A stretch of 29,858 nucleotides of DNA from Lingula anatina (Eukaryota; Brachiopoda; Lingulata; Lingulida; Lingulidae), in NCBI RefSeq assembly GCF_001039355.2, contig NW_019775441.1, positions 164,181 to 194,038 on the forward strand, given 5' to 3'. Positions 1 to 8,958 of this stretch are shown here, piece by piece. Under the pieces are notes generated by a model that was not told the origin of the DNA, made no database searches, and saw only the letters and a program-made list of their open reading frames with translations. The stretch's first letter is position 1, and each line of letters starts with the position of its first letter. Made by a program: the position numbers and the translations under genes.

Positions 1-545
1 CTGCAAACTACAAAAAATGTGCCAATGTATCAACCATTTTACATAATACAAGGTCACAGTCATATACTCAAAATAAAATAAGATTTATGAAGTTTTGTGG
101 AGGGGGAGTCAAATTTTCATGGGGGAGTCCGATTTTCATTATGTGCTCATTTTTAATTTTCTTATTTGTTCATTAAAATTCTCACTGCAAACTACAAAAA
201 ATGTGCCAATGTATCAACCATTTTACATACTACAAGATCACAGTCATATTCTAAATTAATTAGAGATTAATGAATGTTTTTTTGTAGGGGAGTCAAATTT
301 TCATAGGGGAACCACATTTTCATTATGTGCACATTTTTAATTTTTCTTTTTTTATGAAAATTTTCACCTGCAAACTACAAAAAAGTGCCAGTGTATCATC
401 CATTATGCATACTACAAAATCATAGTCATTTACTCAAATAAAATGAGATTAATGAATGTTTTTTTGGGGGGAGTTAAAATTTCATAGGGGGAGTCACATT
501 TTCATTATGAAAATCTGACTGGGGAGTCAGATTTTCATAATGAAA
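1..545. repeat. Tandem repeat, ~184-bp unit, three copies
   Basis: The landmark CTGCAAACTACAAAAA starts at 1, 185 and 368, giving periods of 184 and 183 bp. Each unit ends in an AT-rich stretch with GGGGAGTC and ATTTTCAT blocks. The first copy starts at base 1, so the array probably extends beyond the window. No coding potential is seen. Confidence 0.9.
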
Positions 546-590
546 ATCTGACTGGGGAGTCACATTTTAGGGGAGTCAGATTTTCATGGT
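500..590. repeat. Short tandem repeat, ~33-bp unit with palindromic core
   Basis: Two to three units read ATGAAAATCTGACTGGGGAG followed by TCA and ATTTTCAT. The core ATTTTCATAATGAAAAT is nearly self-complementary. The unit derives from the GGGGAGTC blocks of the adjoining 184-bp repeat, so it looks like a local expansion at the edge of that array. Confidence 0.8.
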
Positions 591-2013
591 ACACCGGGTC
601 GGCCATTTTGAAGTTGGTTAATATCTTATTTACCAGTTCAGCTTACCAGTATGGCATCCGGTTGACTCGAACTGATACCAGATACTGAGATACACTTTAC
701 CCTTTTGACAGGGCTGCAGCTTTTATTCTGTGGACATTTATCACAGCACAGGGATTAGCAATCTATTTAACCAGAGACATATCTGTTGATAACTAGTGAA
801 AAATCAACCTGTGGCCCTGGTAGAGGGTGGTGCTGAGATCGGAGAACTGGGTGTCTTTGTTCTCTATCTGGTCAACATACTGGATATCTAAATCAATACA
901 GTTCAAAGTTTGATACTGGAGTAAAATCACATTAATATCGTTAATCATCTATGAAGGCACATGGGTCTGTGCAAGTGCACCGACACTAAACTAAGTGGCG
1001 CAAACACGCAGCATATGCCCTTGCCCTCTTAATGAGCCCCGAAGCTTTGAAAGCTTTCAAAATATGCTTACACGCGTGTGTGTTTGTATCAATGCATGTG
1101 CGTGTGTACTTATTTACAAAGGTTTAACTTTTGATGCTCCTGTTAACTTTTCCCCATAGTTTCCCATTTAATATCAAACACAAGTCAAAATTTTAGTTAA
1201 CCATTACTAAGAGTTAAAAAAAAAAAAAAAAAAAAAAAAAACGACTGTAGCGCTTTCTTGCACAGCATGCAAGGTCAAGTTTAATAACATATGACTTACA
1301 TGTAGACCAAATTTAGATACGAAGAATATGCTCAATAACAATCGATGTATAAGTTTTAGAAGTCAATTAAGAATTCTTGGCCATCAGGATATTTACAAGA
1401 TGGCCCCCAATACGCCCATTGAGATGTATTCACTTCCTAAAATAGGAGCACATCACTATTTCAGTCCCTTTATAGAAGAATAATGCAATATGGTTTCCTT
1501 TACTTTTTCGAGTATTTTTTTTTTTTTTTTTTTTGCACAAAACGGTTCAATTTCTGGATGATATCATGCATCAATTTTAGTCTTGACGTAAATAGTCATA
1601 CAGGATTTCGATTTGGTTTAAATTCATTTCATAGACAATGCCTTGTTCTAACCAATACATATTTTACAGAATTGCTTTTATAGATTAATTTATAAACCCA
1701 TTCAGATTCAATACGCTACAATATCTTTTGTCATACCTAATCTAGTAATAAAAACCAAGGGGGTTGTGTTAGTGCCATTTAGGTTTCATTATATAATTTT
1801 ATTCTTATTTCGGCATATGGTATGTGATCATCATGTCACATGCACCTTTTAAAAAACATATAACGTCTTAACAATCAATAGTATATTCATTTTATCAATA
1901 CATCTGCATATGATTTACTGATGTTAGCCGCTAACAAGACGATAGAATCATATCCCGTTTTCAACAAATGTTGTCCATGTATTACAACATCCATATATAG
2001 AGACTACGTCGAT
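591..2013. other. Intergenic stretch, no gene seen
   Basis: AT-rich DNA downstream of the minus-strand vWA gene. It holds a poly-A run near 1216-1241, a poly-T run near 1508-1533 and a CA/TG-rich patch near 1073-1108. The ORFs here are short, low-complexity and lack splice-supported partners. About 60 bp at 776-832 reappear inverted near 13974-14032. Confidence 0.6.
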
Positions 2014-2112
2014 TTAGTCACTGCTCAGACCGTTAATCATGATGGCCTTCTGCACCATTCTCTGAATCTGTGAGAGGTCAATGGGCTTCTCGACAACTTG
2101 GTACGTGGCATT
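2014..2112 (-). CDS. vWA gene exon 8, C-terminus (5' border uncertain)
   Basis: An open frame encodes YQVVEKPIDLSQIQRMVQKA and ends at TAA 2016-2014. It reads like a C-terminal amphipathic helix of the same protein. The frame is closed by TAA at 2121-2119. No AG acceptor of the phase required by exon 7 lies between that stop and the coding start; the only AG (after ACCAAG) gives the wrong phase. The border is therefore approximate. Confidence 0.5.
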   Translation of the reverse strand, partial: NATYQVVEKPIDLSQIQRMVQKAIMINGLSSD

Positions 2113-3185
2113 GCCAGATTAAAAAATAAGATAAAATAAGCGACTTTATGGGAGCAGGGTATGTAGTTAAAGTAATAGTAGTAGTAGTAGAAAAGAAGCT
2201 CAAATGATAAATTATGTATAAAATACCAACCGAGGCTTTGCAATTTTTTTATTAATACATGAATGGCATTTTAAGATTTCAGCTTCCTCGCACAGAAGCA
2301 AATGAGACTTGAGCATTCAATTAAAAGGGCTATAAACAGAGAAAAGAGGAATAAAAAAAGAGCAGAAAATGACAGTATTCATGAGTTTCATCAATTCTAT
2401 AATATGTAAATATTTTTGTATACTACAACATGAGCCTCAAGCTATCCTTTGAGTTATCTAAAATAAACATTTCATTTTATCAGGTACACTAACGTGTAAA
2501 TATTAAAACATTTTATTTTTAAGGCATCATTCTCGCTTCCTGACAAGTTGCAGATTTTCTACGTTAGTGAACATAAATTATATATTGAGTTGGAGAATAT
2601 GAGATGGTGCTGCGAGCATCAGTAAGGAAGGTTTAAAATTTAGTCCGTTTATGTTTTTTTGTGTGTGAGAACAGATAAATTTAGTAATTTTTAATTATTT
2701 TAGTTGCTAGACCGATGTTAGTTAAGTTCCAGTTGTACAAACAATTATTTTGCTCAATTACTTATAATAAAAATAAAGAAAAATGTTAAATGGATCTAGA
2801 TATTGATATTAAGTGACAGGGAAAGTAGTTGAAACAGTAACCTCTTTTTGGCAGAGGTTAAAATCGCTATGCTACATTTATTAATTTCAACATTTTCCCA
2901 CTTACTGTGCTGGCTGTTGTATCTTGAGTTCCGAGCACAAATTTCCGCCTGACGTCAGCTAAGGTAGGGAAGCGAGCGAATCTTTTTGCTCTGCCCGAAA
3001 CTTGCGGGAGGGATCCGCCGTTTAACTGAAGGTGTTTTGTGTTCCTACCTGAATAATAATTGAAATATTTAGTACACTTCAAGGGATATGAGCACTTCAT
3101 GAGATATAAAACCAACTGAGTTCGCTGAAGTAATAAAAAAAGGCATTTTATATATCAGTCAGCATCCAGTTTACCCCCCCCCCCA

Positions 3186-3224
<39 letters not shown>

Positions 3225-6200
3225 TTCGAATCTAGGATATGGGGGAGTGGTGGCACTAGGATAAACTTTCCCAGCAAAGTGAGGCAAATAAAACTTAGCA
3301 AGAGTGTTTTTTGCTGTAGGACACCTATATGGAAATATTATCTTTTCACGCGTTGCACTTTTGGCAGGGGTGGTGGTTCGGGTGAAGAGTTAAAAGAGAA
3401 ACTGCCCTAACTGGATATCTCGTAAATGTCATTTGTTCATTATTTAGTCTTTACAGCATGTTAATGTTATGAGGAATTTGAAAGAAGATAAGCAATTTTG
3501 CGTTGAATTGCTATTGTTTGATTTATCAGGTACATTAACGTGTAAATATTAAAAAGTACCGTTCGTAGTTTCCTTTAAAGACATCTGTGTGCGTTTATAC
3601 ACGTAGTCTTTTATACTTACACATGGTGTGAACATATGCACCGTACCTTTCAGTTTTTCTAGGAGACTCTTAGATACGGCCTCCTCATCGACCACACGTT
3701 TGTTTTTCTGGTACTCTGCTTTCACATCTGCCTCCACCACGTCCATCAATTCTCGCATTGAAATCTCCTCCTGCGCGGCGCCGATAATAACCTTAAAGGG
3801 ATAATAGCTCTTTATATGAGATTCAAAACCCCACAATAAATACATTGTAAACGACAAATATAAACAAATAAATTTCATTTTGCCATCAAAAAAGCGGTTG
3901 CTGCAAATATTCTGATATCTATACTTGCCATCGGACCACGTGGACCTCTAAGATGAATACCCTCTGTAATAATCTCTTGACAGATTTTTACGAAGCACAC
4001 ACTTTTAAGAACCAATATACTTACTTTGAATGTCGGAACTGATTCATTTTCTATTGGAAAAAATGGTAAAAATGTCGAATAACGCAGGAAAATTTCCCCG
4101 ACAAAACAAAGAGTCTTTAATTACAAGGTATTTAAATTGCTATAGAGGAACATATATTAGGGTGTTTTAGAGAAGTGTGAAGCCCTCGATTAAAATTTGC
4201 GACTTGACAGCTTACGACTGACCGGTTTAGGGAATCGTGTTTCAGATTCACTCTCGGCTCTAGAATGAGTCATCAAACATGGTCATTAAGTTAAACCCAT
4301 TACGTTTTTATCAATATAAGATAAAAATACTTAAGATTTTGATACTACATTTTGATTTAATCCAAAGCGATTGATTTACATGTAACCGTAATGGTATCAA
4401 GGGGCAGTATAAAGGTGTTCTTTTCAAGGAACGTATATATATATATATATAATTGTCAACTCGTCATCCGCCCAGCATCAAACAGTCAAATATACCTTGC
4501 GATATTATTCGCACTACAAACCATTACCTGGGATAGGTTCTTTGAGTCTGAAAGAGGAATATACAGCCCTCCAGTGATTCTTGCTATGGCCATAAAGAAA
4601 TCACGATAGGGGGAGATACTTGGCTCACATCCGATAACATAGATTGTGACACCTTTTTCTGCAAGCTGATTGGCTATCTTTACTGGATCGTGACCATCAG
4701 GGCAGCCTGCAAAGTTGCAAAATATGTGAATTGATGATTTGAAACAATTTCCTTTATCGGAGAATGCATTTGAGACACAAGGGATGTGCACTGCGGTCTG
4801 TTATTATACGAATCGGTACATATATAATTACTTCATTAGATGTCATCGAATTCATTAACATTTACCAAACTTACCATTTTTATGATTATCCCAAGCTCCG
4901 CCAAACATTGGCAATCCATGGGGTGGCTGATCTGCTATTAGAACGCAAACTTTTGCCTCAGACTGCCACGGGAGGTCTAACGTAGCCTTTAACCCATCTT
5001 CAACTGCCTCTGGTTCGTCTGCATCCGGGTCGCTGGTCGCTAATGGCATGATAAATAACATAAAGCATGTGTATTGAATGTCGCAATTTGCTAAAATTCT
5101 TTTTTGCAATAATGTACACCATGATTTTCAGAATTAAGTTAAAAGCCCAAAGAGTCCTATGAAAAGTATTTTGTCATATTAAAAAAAAATAAGGAGCATA
5201 ATGTAATGAGACAATCTTATTCTAGTAATCAACTTACTTCCTATTGCATCCGTGGCTACCTTTTCAATCACATCTTGCAATGCGTCAAAGTTAGTGACAG
5301 TGGTCACTTTGCGCGACGATGCAATTCCATGCGATTTGTCTTCACAAATATTCCCTGCGATGTTATCTAAATCGTACTGATTAATGTCCCCTACTCCAAC
5401 TGCCACCATTCTAATTCCATTATTTTTTGCTCTGCGAGCTTGGTTCAGGGTAGCTTCAGTGTTGTTCGAATGCCCGTCTGTTATGACAATCCCCACTTTA
5501 TTGTCAGTTCGGCTGTTAGAGAAGACGGATATCATGTCAGATATGGCACCTGCTGTATTTGTGGTATTCCCTTCGAAGTCCACCTTTGTAGTAAGGAAAT
5601 TTTTGAACTGCTGAAGACTTCGGGCTTCTGCTGAACCAAAAGTTAATAATGTGCTCACATTGGTGCTGTATCGAATAAGAGCCAAGCGCACATTATCAAG
5701 GCCTAATTCAGCACACTTGGAGGCGACGGCGCTGACAAACTGCTTCTCTTTATTAAAGTTTTCAGGGCGAACACTTCCAGAAGCATCCATCACAAAACAA
5801 ATATCAGCTGGTCCGACATCTGAAAGGCATTTGAAAAATGCAATGATCGTGTATTACGATGTATTACATGTAGTCATTGCGTCTTTAAAAAATGAAAAGT
5901 TTCTGTTTTACTCTGTGTAACCTAATTTAAACTTCGATCCTCGTACACAACGTTTCTAGTGTGTGTGGGCGTGTGTGCGTACGTGTGTGTATTTGTACTG
6001 TATGTTTGAGTGTGTTTCACACACTGGTATGTGTGATAAGAATACCCACTTGTTTTCATTTAAACAGTAAATTAGTTTCTCTCCTTATCATACACTTACA
6101 AGCTTTAACCTTTTGCAACCTCTCTTTCATAGCGGACAAAGTAGAGGTAAAAGTAAAGGAACGCTGTACAAACTCCTGCATCTGTGGGGGGTGGTCCCGA

Positions 6201-6498
6201 TACTCCACAAGACCGAAGCGCACACTGAGACCAGACTCGCGGGAGATTTGATCTACGATTGATTTAATCGTCTGGAATATTCAATAAACAAACATCCATT
6301 ACAACTTTTTGTCACAAATTTTAACTAAATATAATAATTAATAATATAACACTTTCGCATCAACACCATCTTTTGCTTTTCTGTTGCATTATGTGTGAGG
6401 AAAAACTGTACCTTTTGAGCTTCGTTTATGTATATCCCCATGCTAGCTGTAGAATCTATCGTAAACACAAGGTCCAATTCTTTTCTGCGGGTCGACAT
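2014..6498 (-). CDS. Vwk/TerY-like vWA-domain protein with a nested second vWA domain (eight exons)
   Basis: Exons on the minus strand are 6498-6412, 6271-6100, 5819-5238, 5039-4875, 4706-4528, 3791-3647, 3048-2906 and about 2112-2014 (stop TAA at 2014-2016). The first seven have GT/AG borders, and their phases (0,1,1,1,0,1,0) join into 491 uninterrupted codons. Exons 1, 2, 4 and 5 form one vWA fold with MIDAS DSTAS at residues 15-19 and a later LIADQPPHGL strand. This is the Vwk alpha-kinase/TerY-like intracellular class, and no kinase domain is seen. Exon 3 carries a second, complete collagen/matrilin-type vWA. No signal peptide is present, so a cytoplasmic protein is expected. Exons 6-8 are charged and helical-looking. 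vWA domains bind partners through a metal ion; the partner here is unknown. Without exon 3 the product is about 330 residues, with it about 525. Confidence 0.85.
2478..2511. repeat. Short interspersed direct repeat, copy 1 (intronic)
   Basis: The block TTTATCAGGTACACTAACG plus TGTAAATATTAAAA recurs almost exactly near 3523-3556. Both copies lie between vWA exons 6 and 8. A shorter version (GTCAGGTACATTAAAT) occurs near 21792. Confidence 0.7.
2906..3048 (-). CDS. vWA gene exon 7
   Basis: The acceptor is TTATTCAG and the donor GTAAGTGG; phase 1 in, phase 0 out. It encodes GRNTKHLQL followed by a basic stretch and FPTLADVRRKFVLG. The basic, Ser/Arg-rich content resembles the C-terminal tail of Vwk-like animal proteins, from memory of the family. 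Confidence 0.65.
3174..3222. repeat. Poly-C tract and (AAT)n microsatellite
   Basis: A run of about 11-12 C is followed by about 13 AAT units, within intron 6 of the vWA gene. Confidence 0.95.
3647..3791 (-). CDS. vWA gene exon 6
   Basis: The acceptor CCCTTTAAG lies at the very end of a MITE (3793-4120). The donor is GTACGG after CTGAAAG, phase 1. It encodes VIIGAAQEEISMRELM and a charged helical segment. A second, stronger-looking donor (TGT followed by GTAAGTAT) lies about 25 bp further on, but its phase does not suit exon 7, so the nearer donor was preferred. Confidence 0.75.
3793..4120 (-). mobile_element. TTAA-ended MITE in vWA intron 5, abutting exon 6
   Basis: The left end reads TTAAAGGGATAATAGCTCTT. 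The sequence then aligns along its whole length, in reverse orientation, with the MITE at 8615-8958: shared blocks include CACAATAAA, CTGATATCT/TTGATATCT, GACCACGTG, ACTTTTAAGAA, ACTTACTTTGAATGT and GGAAAATT. The far end, AAAGAGTCTTTAA, lacks part of the terminal repeat. It is about 328 bp and has no ORF, so it is non-autonomous. Confidence 0.85.
4436..4452. repeat. (AT)n microsatellite
   Basis: A run of about eight AT units next to the 3' side of vWA exon 5. Confidence 0.85.
4528..4706 (-). CDS. vWA gene exon 5
   Basis: The acceptor is TTTGCAG and the donor GTAATGG; phase 1 in, phase 0 out. It encodes GCPDGHDP, then a strand GVTIYVIGCEPSIS and ITGGLYIPL, the C-terminal strands and helices of the first vWA fold. 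The GCPDGHDP and GCEPS motifs are characteristic of this vWA class. Confidence 0.88.
4875..5039 (-). CDS. vWA gene exon 4
   Basis: The acceptor is CATTAG and the donor GTAAGTTT; it is phase 1 at both ends (165 bp). It encodes DEPEAVEDGL and then VCVLIADQPPHGL, the segment that should follow exon 2 directly in a Vwk/TerY-like vWA fold. Joining exon 2 to exon 4 without exon 3 also stays in frame. Confidence 0.88.
5238..5819 (-). CDS. vWA gene exon 3: complete second vWA domain as a phase 1-1 cassette exon
   Basis: This 582-bp exon (194 codons) has acceptor TGCCTTTCAG and donor GTAAGTTG, with both borders in phase 1. It encodes a whole collagen/matrilin-type vWA domain: ADICFVMDASGSV (MIDAS DxSxS), the TTNTAGAI loop carrying the MIDAS Thr, VGIVITDGHSNN with the MIDAS Asp, then AVGVGDI and a final helix ending VIEKVATDAIG. 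All metal-site residues are present, so the domain should bind its ion. It sits inside the exon series of another vWA domain (exons 1, 2, 4, 5). Such domains are usually extracellular, yet this gene shows no signal peptide. Confidence 0.9.
5956..6040. repeat. Degenerate (GT)n tract in vWA intron 2
   Basis: An imperfect GTGTGT-rich stretch of about 80 bp lies between the vWA exons 2 and 3. The adjoining ORF is low-complexity and not a gene. Confidence 0.75.
6100..6271 (-). CDS. vWA gene exon 2
   Basis: The acceptor is ATTCCAG and the donor GTAAGTG; the exon enters in phase 0 and leaves in phase 1. It encodes the segment with VRFGLVEYRDHPPQ and a helix ending RLQKVKA. The FGLVEYRDHP motif is typical of the Vwk/TerY-like vWA class rather than of extracellular vWA domains. 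Confidence 0.88.
6412..6498 (-). CDS. vWA gene exon 1 (start codon, first MIDAS motif)
   Basis: There are 29 codons from ATG at 6498. The peptide starts MSTRRKELDL and runs through VFTIDSTASMGIYI, the hydrophobic strand and MIDAS loop of a vWA domain. This Met lies just before the first beta strand, as usual for the family, and no signal peptide precedes it. The exon ends AAG followed by GTACAG, phase 0. Confidence 0.85.
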
Positions 6499-6554
6499 TG
6501 TCGTTTAAATGGATAAAATACCCACCTAAAATAATAATGAAATCATTTTAAACT

Positions 6555-6690
6555 AGAGCATCAGAGAGGCGATACCGCCTCCGAATATTGTACCACCAGC
6601 TGGGGTAAGCGCGATCGTATAGACCCTCACACACACAAAAAAGGGACACCACCACCAGTCTTGTGCTTGACAAGCTGTAAAAAATGCAGT
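6555..6690. repeat. Probable interspersed repeat fragment
   Basis: A stretch with GGGACACCACCACCAGT, a CTTGACAAGCTGTAAAAAATG segment and AATATTGTACCACCAGCTGG resembles 7884-7980 (GGAGACCACCTCCAGT, then CATGCTTTACAAAATG). Together the two copies bracket the 146-bp array. Confidence 0.5.
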
Positions 6691-7610
6691 CAACAAGAAT
6701 TCTCAAAATATGCAAAAAATATATATAACTAAAAATGGTACGATCAAAGTTCAGTTCATAGTTAGGTAGGTCAAAGGTCAATTTCAAGGTCACATTTAGA
6801 TTGCCAGTATATGACTTCCTATTCAAATTTAATAGTAACTATGGACCTATCTCTGCCAGTTTTGGAGATAAAAGGGAACCAAAATTTATAAACTTCAATT
6901 CATGATGAAAAGTAGGTCAAAGGTCAATTTCAAGGTCACACTTAGATTGCCTCTAATGACTTCTATTCAAGTTCAATAGTTACTATGGGCGTATTTTTGC
7001 CAGTTTTGAAGATAAAAGGGAACCAAAATTTGCAATGTTAAGTTCATGGTAAAAAGTAGGTCAAAGGTCAATTTTAAGGTCACAGTAAATTGACTTGAAT
7101 GACTTCCTATTCAAGTTCAATAGGTACTATGGATCTATCTCTGCTAGTTTTGGAGATAAAAGGGAAAAAAATTTGCAAAGTTCAATTCATTATGAAAAGT
7201 AGGTCAAAGGTCAATTTCAAGGTCACATTAAGATTGCCAGTATATGACTTCCTATTCAAGTTCAATAGTAACTATGGACCTATCTCTGCCAGTTTTGGAG
7301 ATAAAAGGGAAGCAAAATTTGCAAAGTTCAGTTCATGGTGAAAAGTAGGTCAAAGGTCAATTTTAAGGTCACATTTAGATTGCCAGTATATGACTTCCTA
7401 TTCAACTTCAATAGTAACTATGGACCTATCTCTGCCAGTTTTGGAGATAAAAGGGAAGCAAAATTTGCAAAGTTCAGTTCATGGTGAAAAGTAGGTCAAA
7501 GGTCAATTTTAAGGTCACATTTAGATTGCCAGTATATGATTTCCTATTCAACTTCAATAGTAACTGTGGACCTATCTCTGCCAGTTTTGGAGATATAAGG
7601 GACTAAATGT
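6690..7610. repeat. Tandem array of six ~146-bp units with nuclear-receptor-like sites
   Basis: The block GTAGGTCAAAGGTCA starts at 6766, 6912, 7056, 7199, 7345 and 7491, giving periods of 146, 144, 143, 146 and 146 bp. Every unit has AGGTCAAAGGTCA, a perfect AGGTCA direct repeat with one spacer base (DR1), followed about 10 bp later by TTCAAGGTCA (three units) or TTTAAGGTCA (three units), an extended half-site. The short ORFs across the array are the repeat itself. It lies 270-1100 bp upstream of the vWA start codon. Confidence 0.9.
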
Positions 7611-8614
7611 TATAATTTTGGAATTACAATAATGTGCCATAAATTTCGTACAGAAAAAATTAATTAAAATAAAGAAAAGGTCCTTTTGGTTAAAATTCTT
7701 GAAATGGGAGGTGCTCTGAAGTTTCAGATGTTCAAATTTGATGAAATAATGTCATTTTTGACCACAAGTTGTCTGCCTCGCCAAGCCTTATGTTTTATTT
7801 TACCGGGGTTCAAAATTTATTATCCATTACCGTACTGCACATTTTGCTTTCACCACCAATATGTACTTTTTGATACAGCGTAACTCCAAAACCGTATGGA
7901 ATACAAAAAAAACGGAGACCACCTCCAGTGTTGGGCTTTACATGCTTTACAAAATGCAAAAAAGAATGGGTCTCTAGCATTAACGGTTCCCGAATTAGAG
8001 ACAGTTTTCAGTTTCGGCATCTTATGGCCGCTACTCCCGTGAAAATGCACCGATTGACCCAAAATTCACGGAGATGAAAGATGACATAAAGGGTAACACT
8101 TTCCAATAATATTATTGGTTAAGTCTGTGTGTTGTCTGAAAAACAGCACAAATAATTTTTTTCGTAAAAAATTTCGTTTTTTGAAAATTTTGGCCCGTTT
8201 GACCTTGAAATAAAGGTCAAAGGTCTTATCCAAGAGCATATTTGAAATCTACACATATGACTTGTGGAAAGCCGTCTGTAAAAATTTTTCCCATAATTCC
8301 TTCCGTAGGGTAGATAATTAGCATTTAATTTTGCCATTTTTGGACAAGGGTGCATTGCAATGAGTGCCACACCTAGACCCCAATACCGACAAAGCCCAAA
8401 TTTTACGTGGAACGAGTTGAGATTATAGGTGACCTAAATCCAAGAGATGGGTACGGAGGCCCTTACCGTGTATGAGGAGAAGTGGTAACGGTAACATGCC
8501 GGCGGAGCCGGCGGAACGATCCGGACGGGACTAAAACCATGTGTACCGCCAGCGCCTACGCTGGTGGTACAATAACAACCAATACATTACTTCCCATAGT
8601 ACGGACGCTTTCAG
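7611..8614. other. No gene seen; further nuclear-receptor-like sites and a hairpin
   Basis: AT-rich DNA without credible coding. At 8200-8225 it holds TGACCTTGA (reverse of TCAAGGTCA) and AAGGTCAAAGGTC, a diverged relative of the upstream array. 7884-7980 resembles 6555-6690. GTACCGCCAGCG at 8543-8554 and CGCTGGTGGTAC at 8559-8570 form a 12-bp stem with one mismatch. Confidence 0.6.
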
Positions 8615-8958
8615 TTAAAGGGATAATAACTCTTCGTTTTGGCCAAAAAATGAATTTTCCTGGAGTAAACAACAATTTTCCCGTACTTACCAATGATTAA
8701 TGAATCCATTTTTACATTCAAAGTAAGTCCTTTGTTTTTTTCTTAAAAGTTTGTTTTTTTGTATAAATCTCTCAAGTGATTTTAACAGAGTATAGCCATC
8801 AATGGAGGTCACGTGGTCTAAGACAAGCTCAGATATCAAAATAATAGCTATAACTGCCGTTTTTGTGGTAAAACCGAATATATTATATTTCTACGAGTTA
8901 TTCACAATGTTTTTATTGTGAAATATAGATTTCATACGAAGAGTTATTATCCCTTTAA
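8615..8958 (+). mobile_element. TTAA-ended MITE, intact terminal inverted repeats
   Basis: The terminal repeats begin TTAAAGGGATAATAACTC and extend through TTCGT, about 23 bp, inverted at 8937-8958. The outer TTAA is present at both ends, which is the target-site type of piggyBac-like elements. The element is 344 bp and codes for no transposase. It is a relative of the copy at 3793-4120. Confidence 0.85.

Noticed and set aside
1483-1683. 66-codon plus-strand ORF
   Set aside because: It is built on a poly-T run giving a Phe stretch; no other evidence of coding.
3549-3646. Extension of vWA exon 6 past the chosen donor
   Set aside because: The longer frame and its stronger GTAAGTAT donor end in phase 0, which would put exon 7 out of frame with an early stop.
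5384-5634. Plus-strand ORFs overlapping the vWA exon 3
   Set aside because: They are shadows of the well-supported minus-strand vWA domain and lack any recognisable motif.
7099-7341. 80-codon plus-strand ORF in the 146-bp array
   Set aside because: The peptide is itself a repeat, because the array period keeps the frame open for two units; there is no start context or splice support.
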